In this document: positions 1-6,058 of the stretch, one piece after another | How positions within the stretch are numbered: the first letter of the stretch is position 1 | Layout of the letters: every line of letters begins with the position of its first letter | Source of the DNA: an uncultured Gemmiger sp. | Lineage (GTDB): Bacteria > Bacillota > Clostridia > Oscillospirales > Ruminococcaceae | Length of the DNA: 13,583 bases | Direction of reading: 5' to 3' | Assembly (NCBI GenBank): GCA_959018215.1 | Contig: CAUEKL010000040.1 | Span: 1 to 13,583 of the forward strand | Position numbers and translations under genes: made by a program | The notes under the pieces: model-generated | Database searches by the model: none | Seen by the model: the letters and a program-made list of their open reading frames with translations, nothing else | What the model was told of the DNA's origin: nothing

Positions 1-63
1 TTGCAGCATACCGCGGCGTCGACCCCGCGTAGTACAGGCAGTGGCCGCAGACGCGGCCAATTT
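1..63 (-). other. GC-rich structured leader of a leftward transcript (cut by window edge)
   Basis: This is the predicted start of a transcript that runs leftward out of the window. Two stem-loops are visible. One has GGCCGC/GCGGCC arms at 43-58 with a 4-base loop. The other has CGCGG/CCGCG arms at 12-29 with an 8-base loop containing the palindrome GTCGAC. Only about 60 bases are available, and I do not recognise a known RNA family. It could be a 5' leader or the beginning of a small RNA. A leftward reading frame from the ATG inside the -10 region is open to the edge, but it has no ribosome-binding site. Confidence 0.35.
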
Positions 64-69
64 AGCAAC

Positions 70-98
70 ATTATAGCACGTTCCGCACGGTTTGTGTA
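70..98 (-). promoter_or_regulatory. Leftward sigma-A-like promoter
   Basis: Read on the minus strand there is a perfect TATAAT -10 box (70-75) and a TACACA -35 box (93-98, 4 of 6 consensus bases) with a 17-bp spacer. The predicted start is near position 63. A run of seven T and six A at about 105-117 lies upstream and could act as a curved UP-like element. The gene it drives lies outside the window. Confidence 0.6.
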
Positions 99-184
99 GC
101 ACTTTTTTTAAAAAATTTGGTATGTTCGCCAACAAATGCCCCCCTATCCGTAACAGTGTCACAGAAACCGCTTCCGGTTTGTAG

Positions 185-224
185 TATACTAATACAGAAA
201 GATCCGGCCCTCGGGGGCCGGGTC
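185..224 (+). promoter_or_regulatory. Promoter -10 box and 5' leader hairpin of the rhodanese gene
   Basis: TATACT at 185-190 is a good -10 box. The best -35 at 17-bp spacing (CAGAAA, 162-167) is weak. The predicted start is near 197. Almost at once comes a 10-bp stem (201-210 with 215-224, one G-U pair) closed by a TCGG tetraloop. The stem has no following T-run and is followed by the ribosome-binding site at about 244-250, so it looks like a leader stem-loop rather than a terminator. Confidence 0.5.
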
Positions 225-256
225 CTGTCACCCTTACAAGCAAAGGAAGGTTTGTC

Positions 257-577
257 ATGAGCTTTTTGGATATGTTCCGCCGTACCGATATCAACGAAGG
301 GTTTGCCCGCTTCCGTGCCACCCCCGGCGCCGTGCTGCTGGATGTACGCACCAGCGAGGAATACGCTGCCGGACACCTGCCCGGCAGCCGCAATCTGCCC
401 CTGCATCTGCTGGATACCCCGGGCATTCCCCTGCCCTCCGCCGACACCCCGGTGTTCCTGTACTGCCGCAGCGGTGCCCGCAGCGGCCAGGCCACCAGCT
501 GGATGAAGGCCCACGGCTACACCAGGGCGGAAAACATCGGCGGCATCCTGGACTATACCGGCCCGGTGGAAAAGTAA
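257..577 (+). CDS. Single-domain rhodanese-like sulfurtransferase
   Basis: A cytosolic 106-residue protein made of one rhodanese domain, the usual size for stand-alone members such as GlpE or PspE-like proteins. Catalytic Cys70 sits at the head of the active-site loop CRSGARS (70-76). The family's early segment LLDVRTSEEY is at 27-36, followed by a typical GHLPGSRNLPL stretch. Such enzymes carry a persulfide on the cysteine and pass sulfur to acceptors such as thiols, cyanide or sulfur-carrier proteins. The acceptor here cannot be told. There is no signal peptide. The ATG at 257 has AAGGAAGG six bases upstream. The gene stands alone, convergent with ftsH. Confidence 0.9.
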   Translation: MSFLDMFRRTDINEGFARFRATPGAVLLDVRTSEEYAAGHLPGSRNLPLHLLDTPGIPLPSADTPVFLYCRSGARSGQATSWMKAHGYTRAENIGGILDYTGPVEK

Positions 578-605
578 GTTTTTTCATGGCCGCATTCCCG
601 CATAA

Positions 606-649
606 AAAGACCCCCGCCCCGGAAGGCTGCTTCCGGGGCGGGGGTCTTT
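606..649. terminator. Bidirectional terminator between rhodanese gene and ftsH
   Basis: A perfect 20-bp stem (606-625 with 630-649) with a 4-base loop lies between the two convergent genes. On the minus strand the stem runs into a TCTTTTT tract, a strong intrinsic terminator for ftsH. On the plus strand the T tract is short (TCTTT then GG), so termination of the rhodanese transcript is probably less efficient. Confidence 0.9.
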
Positions 650-671
650 GGTATATGGCAGATAGGGAGTA

Positions 672-2552
672 TCAGGATTGGGCCGGAGATTCATTCTTTT
701 CCCCGGCGGGCAGCTGGGGCACTGCGGTGAGGATGCGCATGAACTCTTCGCCGCTGATGGTCTCCTTTTCATACAGGTACTGGGCGATCTCATCCAGCTT
801 GCCCCGGTTTTCCCGCAGGATCTGCAGGGCTTTCTGGTGCTGGGTGCGCACGATCTGCACCACCTGGCGGTCGATGTCGGCGGCGGTGGTCTCGCTGCAG
901 GCCAGGGAGGCATCCCCGCCCAGATAGGCGTTGTTCACCGTTTCCAGGGCCACCATGTCGAAGTCGTCGGTCATGCCGTAGCGGGTGACCATGGCCCGGG
1001 CCAGCCGGGTGGCCTGCTCAATGTCGTTGGAGGCGCCGGTGGTCACCGAGCCGAAGACCACTTCCTCGGCGGCACGGCCGCCGGTGAAGGTGGCGATCTT
1101 GGCCAGCAGCTGTTCCTTGCTCATGAGCACCTGGTCCCCCTGCTCCACCTGCATGGTGAAGCCCAGGGCACCGGAGGTGCGGGGCACGATGGTGATCTTC
1201 TGCACCGGGGCGCTGTTGGTCTGGATGGCCGCCACCAGGGCGTGGCCCACCTCGTGATAGGCCACGATGCTGCGGTCTCTGTCGTTGAGGATCTGGTTCT
1301 TCTTCTGGGCACCGGCCAGGATGGTATCCACGGCCTCCTGCAGGTCGTACTGGGTCACGGCCATGCGATGATGGCGCACGGCGCTCAGGGCGGCCTCATT
1401 GATGATATTGGCCAGTTCGGCGCCGGACGCACCGGAGGTCATGCGGGCCACGATGGAGAAGTCGCAGTCGGGGCCCAGCTTGACCTTTTTGGCGTGCAGG
1501 CGCAGGATCTCTTCCCGGCCCTTCAGGTCGGGCAGCTCCACCGGCACCCGGCGGTCAAAGCGGCCGGGACGGGTCAGGGCAGGGTCCAGGGATTCGGGGC
1601 GGTTGGTGGCGGCCAGGATGATGACGCCCTTGGTGGCGTCGAAGCCGTCCATCTCGGTGAGCAGCTGGTTCAGCGTCTGTTCCCGCTCGTCGTTGCCGCC
1701 CATGCCGGAAGCACCGTCCCGCTTCTTGCCGATCGTATCGATCTCATCAATAAAGACGATGCAGGGGGCTTTTTCGTTGGCCTGCTTGAACAGGTCCCGC
1801 ACCTTGGAGGCACCCATGCCCACGAACATCTCCACGAACTCACTGCCCGCAATGCTGAAGAAGGGCACACCGGCCTCGCCGGCCACAGCCCGGGCCATCA
1901 GGGTCTTGCCGGTGCCCGGAGGGCCCACCAGCAGCACGCCCTTGGGCATCTTGGCGCCGATGGTCTCGTATTTCTGGGGGTTGTGCAGGAAATCCACGAT
2001 CTCCTGCAGGCTTTCCTTGGCTTCGTCCTCGCCGGCCACATCGGCGAACTTGATGGCGGTGCCTTCCTCCACCACATACTGTTTGGCGCCGGATTTGCCG
2101 TTGCCGAACATCATGGCGTTGGGACCGCCCATGTTGTTCATCCGCTTGCGCATCATGAAGCTGATCCAGGTGACCAGCAGGATCATGGGCAGGAACATGA
2201 GGATGATGTTCAGGATGGTGTCCAGCGGGCCGGGGTCGTTGATGACCTTGTCAAACTTGACGCCCGCATCCTCCAGCCGGTCCACCAGTTTCAGGTCCTG
2301 GGCAATGGCATTGGTCTCGTAGCTGTTGTTTTCCTTGTCGATAAAATAGATCTTCTCGTCGTCGATCTGCACGGTGCTGAGTTTGTCCTCCTCCAGCATC
2401 TGCAAAAAGGTCCCGTAGTCCACCTGCTGGACCCCGGCGCGCAGCATCATGGGGAACACCAGGGTGTTGAACAGCAGCACGATGAGGAAGATCACCAGAT
2501 AACTGATCCCAAGAGACTTCTTGGGGTCACGGGGTTTCTTGGTCTCCTGCAT
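672..2552 (-). CDS. ftsH: ATP-dependent zinc metalloprotease FtsH
   Basis: A membrane-anchored AAA+ protease that unfolds and degrades misassembled membrane proteins and some regulators. The protein is 626 residues, the normal length. In order it has a transmembrane helix (about 15-37), a small extracytoplasmic domain, a second helix (about 113-134), and the AAA module with Walker A GPPGTGKT (210-217) and Walker B IVFIDEID (265-272). The second region of homology with its arginines is at about 315-334. The M41 peptidase domain follows, with zinc motif HEVGH (433-437; usually HEAGH) and the third metal ligand Asp510 in SNDIEQAT. I chose ATG 2552 because AGAGAGGA lies nine bases upstream. An in-frame TTG at 2561 abuts that site and is implausible. 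The C-terminal tail is acidic and short, as usual. Confidence 0.98.
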   Translation of the reverse strand: MQETKKPRDPKKSLGISYLVIFLIVLLFNTLVFPMMLRAGVQQVDYGTFLQMLEEDKLSTVQIDDEKIYFIDKENNSYETNAIAQDLKLVDRLEDAGVKFDKVINDPGPLDTILNIILMFLPMILLVTWISFMMRKRMNNMGGPNAMMFGNGKSGAKQYVVEEGTAIKFADVAGEDEAKESLQEIVDFLHNPQKYETIGAKMPKGVLLVGPPGTGKTLMARAVAGEAGVPFFSIAGSEFVEMFVGMGASKVRDLFKQANEKAPCIVFIDEIDTIGKKRDGASGMGGNDEREQTLNQLLTEMDGFDATKGVIILAATNRPESLDPALTRPGRFDRRVPVELPDLKGREEILRLHAKKVKLGPDCDFSIVARMTSGASGAELANIINEAALSAVRHHRMAVTQYDLQEAVDTILAGAQKKNQILNDRDRSIVAYHEVGHALVAAIQTNSAPVQKITIVPRTSGALGFTMQVEQGDQVLMSKEQLLAKIATFTGGRAAEEVVFGSVTTGASNDIEQATRLARAMVTRYGMTDDFDMVALETVNNAYLGGDASLACSETTAADIDRQVVQIVRTQHQKALQILRENRGKLDEIAQYLYEKETISGEEFMRILTAVPQLPAGEKNESPAQS

Positions 2553-2575
2553 ACAAAACAATCCTCTCTTTTAAG

Positions 2576-2603
2576 ATGGGCCTTCTGACCCATAGGTATA
2601 GCA
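2576..2603 (-). promoter_or_regulatory. Putative ftsH promoter (extended -10) with an inverted repeat at the start site
   Basis: On the minus strand TGC-TATACC (2595-2603) matches an extended -10 element, and no good -35 is seen. Directly after it lies a 7-bp inverted repeat, ATGGGTC-AGAA-GGCCCAT (2576-2593, one G-T pair), spanning the predicted start near 2588. It could be an operator or a truncated leader hairpin. It does not match the CIRCE or CtsR consensus as I know them. Confidence 0.4.
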
Positions 2604-2612
2604 TGCACCTCA

Positions 2613-2639
2613 AAAATGAACAGCCCGTGAAGTCATTTT
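2613..2639. repeat. Inverted repeat upstream of the ftsH -10 region
   Basis: AAAATGA (2613-2619) and TCATTTT (2633-2639) form 7-bp arms 13 bases apart. Relative to the predicted ftsH start they cover roughly -25 to -51, over the -35 area, where a repressor or activator could bind. The AT-rich arms stand out against the GC-rich surroundings. No known operator consensus was recognised. Confidence 0.35.
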
Positions 2640-2667
2640 GAACACAAGGAAAACATTGGAGATTTTT

Positions 2668-2743
2668 CCCCGTCTTATACGCAGAAACCGCCGGGCCAAA
2701 GGGCTCCGGCGGTGGATTTTCAGCAAGAGTTCATAAGACGGGG
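2668..2743 (-). terminator. Nested inverted repeat and likely terminator after the LD-carboxypeptidase gene
   Basis: The inner hairpin (2687-2713) pairs ACCGCCGG with CCGGCGGT, plus a GCC/GGC extension past one bulged base and a 4-base loop. On the minus strand it is followed by TTTCT, a weak T tract. Outside it lie perfect 11-bp arms CCCCGTCTTAT (2668-2678) and ATAAGACGGGG (2733-2743). The right-hand arm covers the last two codons and first stop base of the carboxypeptidase gene. The inner part is the probable terminator. The role of the outer arms is unclear. Confidence 0.5.
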
Positions 2744-3732
2744 GATTCCAGCAGGCGCAGGGTCTTGGCCCCCGCATCCAGTTCCATCTCACAGCCCAGG
2801 GGCAGGGTGAGCATGGGATGGGTGTGGCAGCAGTCGAACTGAGCCAGGATGGGCAGGCGGCTGTCCGGCCCCAGCACCTCCTGCAAAATCTCCCAGGGAG
2901 CCCGGCCGGTACCGTTATCGTCAAACTTTTCGTGTTTGCCCAGCACGATGCCGCCCACCCGGTCAAATACCCCCGCCAGTTTAAGCAGGGCGAAGGACCG
3001 CTCGATGGTGCAGGCATCCTTGAGGGAATCCTCCAGCAGCAGGATGTCCCCGGGGCGGATCTCCGGCATATAAGGGGTTCCAAAGAACCCCTCCATGGTA
3101 TTCAGGTTTCCGCCGATGAGCCGTCCCCGGCAGCGCCCGGGCTGCACGCAGACCCATCGGTTGGGTTGGGGAGTCTTGGAGCGGTCCTGGGTAGCCCAGT
3201 TCAGATATTCATCGGTCCAGGCTTCCGGCATGGGGAAGGCGTGAGGCAAAGTCAGGTCCGCCGACAGCATCCCCACGAAGTGGGCAAAGGTTTCGTCCAC
3301 ATAGGGCGGCAGTTCCCCGAAGGAGGAAGCCAGGGCCGGGCCGTAAAAGGTCACCAGGCCGGTTCTGGCGTAGACGGCCAGCAGCAGGGCAGTGGTGTCG
3401 GAGTAGCCGACGATAAGTTTGGGGTGCTGTTTCAAGTATTCATAGTCTATGTAGGGCAGGATGGCATTGGTGTTGTTGCCGCCGATGGCCGCCATAAGCA
3501 CCTTCACCCGGTCGTCCCGGAGCAGGCGGTTGAACTCCTCTGCCCGGTCCCGGATGGTGCCGGAGCGGTAAAAGTCCTGCTTGCCCCGCAGCATGCCGTC
3601 GATTACAGGAAATCCGTGGGCTTCCAGATATCCTTTTCCCCGGTCATACCGCACCGGCACGGTGGCGGAGACCGGCGAGGAGGCGGAAAATACCCCGATG
3701 CAGTCCCCGGGGCGCAGGGCTTTGGCTTTCAT
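2731..3732 (-). CDS. S66-family LD-carboxypeptidase (LdcA/MccF-like)
   Basis: A 333-residue cytosolic serine peptidase of the S66 family. Known members remove the terminal D-alanine from tetrapeptides during peptidoglycan recycling (LdcA) or cleave microcin C-type antibiotics (MccF). The expected Ser-Glu-His triad is visible: Ser111 in VGYSDTTALL, Glu234 in LLLEDS, and His303 in CHTHPMLTLPLG. The family's early GDCIGVFSASSP segment is at 9-20, and the AAIGGNNTNA turn is at 81-90. I start it at ATG 3732, where GGGAGG lies seven bases upstream. The longer frame to 3828 would overlap the upstream gene and its added 32 residues look unlike the family. It has its own promoter just after the lipoprotein gene. 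LdcA and MccF functions cannot be separated from sequence alone. Confidence 0.9.
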   Translation of the reverse strand: MKAKALRPGDCIGVFSASSPVSATVPVRYDRGKGYLEAHGFPVIDGMLRGKQDFYRSGTIRDRAEEFNRLLRDDRVKVLMAAIGGNNTNAILPYIDYEYLKQHPKLIVGYSDTTALLLAVYARTGLVTFYGPALASSFGELPPYVDETFAHFVGMLSADLTLPHAFPMPEAWTDEYLNWATQDRSKTPQPNRWVCVQPGRCRGRLIGGNLNTMEGFFGTPYMPEIRPGDILLLEDSLKDACTIERSFALLKLAGVFDRVGGIVLGKHEKFDDNGTGRAPWEILQEVLGPDSRLPILAQFDCCHTHPMLTLPLGCEMELDAGAKTLRLLESPVL

Positions 3733-3757
3733 GGCAAAACCTCCCGAAAAGCAGTAA

Positions 3758-3777
3758 GTCCCGGCTTGCGCCGGGAC
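3758..3777 (-). promoter_or_regulatory. Leader hairpin before the LD-carboxypeptidase gene
   Basis: A perfect 8-bp stem (3758-3765 with 3770-3777, GTCCCGGC/GCCGGGAC) with a 4-base loop lies between the predicted transcript start (about 3792) and the ribosome-binding site. No T-run follows on the minus strand, so a stabilising or regulatory leader fits better. It could also slow readthrough from the lipoprotein gene. Confidence 0.5.
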
Positions 3778-3798
3778 CTGCCGTGAATAATTGAAACG

Positions 3799-3828
3799 AG
3801 TATACCATCCGCCCGGGCTGCCCGTCAA
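3799..3828 (-). promoter_or_regulatory. Strong sigma-A-like promoter for the LD-carboxypeptidase gene
   Basis: On the minus strand TTGACG (3823-3828, 5 of 6) and TATACT (3799-3804, 5 of 6) are separated by 18 bp. The -35 box overlaps the TGA stop codon of the upstream lipoprotein gene, so the new transcription unit begins inside the end of the previous one. Confidence 0.7.
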
Positions 3829-5252
3829 GGTTCGGCCATCTCCTGGGGGACATCCGCCCCTTCAGCGGCTTCCTTCAGCAGGCGTGCCTCCTCTTCCAGG
3901 GCCTGCTGGATCTGGTTGAGTCCCTCAGTGAGGGCGGGGCTGGGGATGGTGGTGTAAAAAGCTTCTGTATTATAGCTGCTCATGTCATACAGCTGCAGCA
4001 GCAGGCGGCCGTCCCTGGTTTCGCACAGGGCGTTTCCCAGGGCGTACTGTCCGGTATCCAGCCCCGTCATTTCCATCAGTTCGTCGGTGGTCCACCAGTT
4101 GCCGGTGTCCACGTCCACCAGGGCGCTCTGCCCCTGGGGATTGGCCCAGACATACCGGGGCTGCCGCCCCACCGAGGGAATCAACTTGATGATTATGCTG
4201 CCGCTGCCCTGTACACACGCTCCGGTCTCGCCGGTGGTCAGATCATAGGTATACATCCATTGCTCCCCGTTTTCTTCCACGGTGTACACAATGCAGTCCC
4301 CCATCCCCACAAAGTTGGTCAGATTTTCATGGGGAAGATCCAGCTCCTGCGTTGTCCCCTGCACCGGGTCGTACAGCCAGCACTTCCGGTCGGCCTGTTC
4401 CTGCAGGGTATAGAAGGCGTTGAAGTTGCCGTACAGATACATGGTGCGCAGGTCCACCGGGGAACTGGTATGGGACAGCAGCAGATAGGGTCCGCAGCCG
4501 GAGCGCACCTCGGTATAGTAGGGGTCCGGGAGATCAAAGTAGGACACCTGCCCGTCCAGGCCGACGCGCACGCCGCGGTTTTCCGTAACAATATCCAGAT
4601 TGCCTGACAAAAGGCTCCCGTACAGGGCCTGGCCGTCCCAGCATTTCAAATAGGTACCCAGGTCATCCGGCAGCACCGCCAGTCGTTCCCGTGTCAGGCC
4701 GTCGGCACTGATGCGGTCCACATAGCTGGGCTGGCCCGCACTTTCATAGGCCGCCTCCACATACTTTCTGCCGGCCTCGCCGGGGTAATCAGCCTCCTGC
4801 GCCTCTTCATATGCCAGGTAGTACCCGTATTCTTCCTGTTCCCCCTGCCGTACCTCGGTACTGTCTGCCTGGTGGTAGAGCAGCACCGAGCCGTCCTCCA
4901 CGGGGATGATCGTATCCTCCGCGTACCTGATGTCGGAGAAAGCAAGACAGTCCGCACTGTCATGGCTGCATCCCGGCTTATTGCACACAGGGATGACTTC
5001 TCCGGTATCAAAATCCACCCGGCTCACCAGGTAATAGGGCCAGCGTCCGTCTTCGTCGAAGGAATGAAACGCCAGGAAATAGTATCCCCGGTCGTTGGCC
5101 AGGGGCAGCGGTTCCAGGTCCCCCACCGTCCAGCTCACGGCGGTTTCGGCGGTGGCGGCGGTCTCCGGGGTAGCGGCGGAGGTTTTCTGCCCGCAGGCGG
5201 TAAGCAGGACCGGCACCAAGACAAGCCCCAGGACTTTGCACAGCTTGGTCAT
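3825..5252 (-). CDS. Large surface lipoprotein with a Cys-Cys-His-Cys motif, function unknown
   Basis: I do not recognise a characterised family. The 475-residue protein starts with a lipoprotein signal peptide (hydrophobic 7-18, lipobox LTAC with Cys20), then an Ala/Thr-rich linker. It should therefore be anchored outside the membrane. Residues 90-102 show C-X4-C-X-H-X4-C after a segment of the form 'RVDFDTGEVIPVC', a pattern I recall from hypothetical lipoproteins of gut clostridia. The rest is rich in Tyr, Trp, Asp and short beta-like repeats such as 'LYDPVQGTTQEL' and 'TYDLTTGETG', which suggests a beta-propeller-like fold (inference). A Glu/Ala-rich helix ends the protein. Its start codon overlaps the stop of the upstream gene (ATGA), with GGAGGTG as ribosome-binding site. 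It is the last gene of the two-component operon, so a sensing or envelope role is likely but unproven. Confidence 0.8.
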   Translation of the reverse strand: MTKLCKVLGLVLVPVLLTACGQKTSAATPETAATAETAVSWTVGDLEPLPLANDRGYYFLAFHSFDEDGRWPYYLVSRVDFDTGEVIPVCNKPGCSHDSADCLAFSDIRYAEDTIIPVEDGSVLLYHQADSTEVRQGEQEEYGYYLAYEEAQEADYPGEAGRKYVEAAYESAGQPSYVDRISADGLTRERLAVLPDDLGTYLKCWDGQALYGSLLSGNLDIVTENRGVRVGLDGQVSYFDLPDPYYTEVRSGCGPYLLLSHTSSPVDLRTMYLYGNFNAFYTLQEQADRKCWLYDPVQGTTQELDLPHENLTNFVGMGDCIVYTVEENGEQWMYTYDLTTGETGACVQGSGSIIIKLIPSVGRQPRYVWANPQGQSALVDVDTGNWWTTDELMEMTGLDTGQYALGNALCETRDGRLLLQLYDMSSYNTEAFYTTIPSPALTEGLNQIQQALEEEARLLKEAAEGADVPQEMAEP

Positions 5253-6058
5253 TGGTTCACCTCCAGGTCACGGGGTCCCAGCTGCAGGCTGAAATAGAAG
5301 CGTTCGGTCTGGCCCAGCTGGAGCCAGATGGAATCATCCATCCCGGTAGCGCAGGTCATGAGGGCCTGACCGTTTTCACTGTACAGACCGCTCTGTTCAT
5401 AGTCGGTGCCCACCGGCACGGCCCAGTCTCCCAGGCCGTCCAGCTCGTTGAGTTCCACCCAGGAAAGCAGGATGTTGCCCACGTCCAGGGAATGGGTCTC
5501 TTCGGTGCTGGCCCACAGGGACACCACCTTGCCGGTAAGGCTTTCCACTTCCAGGTCAAGGAGACAGATCTCCTGATTTTCTCCGCCGAAAGCTGCCAGC
5601 CGCACAAAGCCCAGGGTGTCGGTACTGTAATAAATCTGGCTGCCCCAGTAGTCGATTTCACGGCGGATACTGGCCAGCCATTCGCTGGGCAGCACCCCGC
5701 CGTAGGAAAGGCTGTCCAGGATATCCTGCAGATACTGCTGCATGCTGGCGTCGGCCACCGTCATATCTTCTATATAGGACGCGCCGGACAGGTACATCCC
5801 CGCCATCTCGTCCCCTTCCTCATACAGGGAGCGGGTGGCCCCCCGGGCGGCCAGCTCCACCCGGGTGTTCAGCTGGCGCAGCAGGTAATAATCGTCCCCG
5901 GTTGGCACGATGGAGGTGTAGGGGGTCTTCTGGTCCCGGGTCTGGCCCACCATGGCGGCGTCGGTCAGGGCGAACCATCCCAGTGGGATGGCCGCCAGGG
6001 GCACGATGGCCGCGGCACACACGGCCATCAGCAGCCACCGCTTGGCGTTTCGCTTCAT
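5249..6058 (-). CDS. Single-pass membrane protein of unknown function in the two-component operon
   Basis: I do not recognise this 269-residue protein. A basic start (KRNAKR) and one hydrophobic segment (about 8-31) predict a signal anchor, with the remaining 235 or so residues outside the membrane. The outer part is acidic and rich in Tyr, Trp and Leu, with no cysteine pair or catalytic motif that I can see. The start at ATG 6058 is supported by AAGGAGGC a few bases upstream. A longer frame to 6178 adds an arginine/proline-rich stretch that lies inside the kinase gene. Both ends overlap neighbours by ATGA, so its translation is probably coupled to the kinase before it and the lipoprotein after it. 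That fits a partner of the sensor kinase, but this is inference. Confidence 0.8.
   Translation of the reverse strand: MKRNAKRWLLMAVCAAAIVPLAAIPLGWFALTDAAMVGQTRDQKTPYTSIVPTGDDYYLLRQLNTRVELAARGATRSLYEEGDEMAGMYLSGASYIEDMTVADASMQQYLQDILDSLSYGGVLPSEWLASIRREIDYWGSQIYYSTDTLGFVRLAAFGGENQEICLLDLEVESLTGKVVSLWASTEETHSLDVGNILLSWVELNELDGLGDWAVPVGTDYEQSGLYSENGQALMTCATGMDDSIWLQLGQTERFYFSLQLGPRDLEVNQ

Noticed and set aside
1..60. Minus-strand GCCACTG near the left edge as part of a cobalamin riboswitch
   Set aside because: The predicted transcript start is only about 20 bases upstream, so the long conserved core that should precede this box cannot be present.
201..224. The strong hairpin before the rhodanese gene as a terminator of an upstream gene
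   Set aside because: No T-run follows and no rightward gene precedes it in the window. It lies just after a -10 box.
2553..2561. TTG start for FtsH adding three residues
   Set aside because: It touches the ribosome-binding site. ATG at 2552 has proper nine-base spacing.
678..2588. A 636-codon open frame on the plus strand opposite ftsH
   Set aside because: It is exactly antisense to a gene with every FtsH motif. Its product is rich in His, Gly and Gln, as expected from reverse-complemented GC-rich codons, and has no domain.
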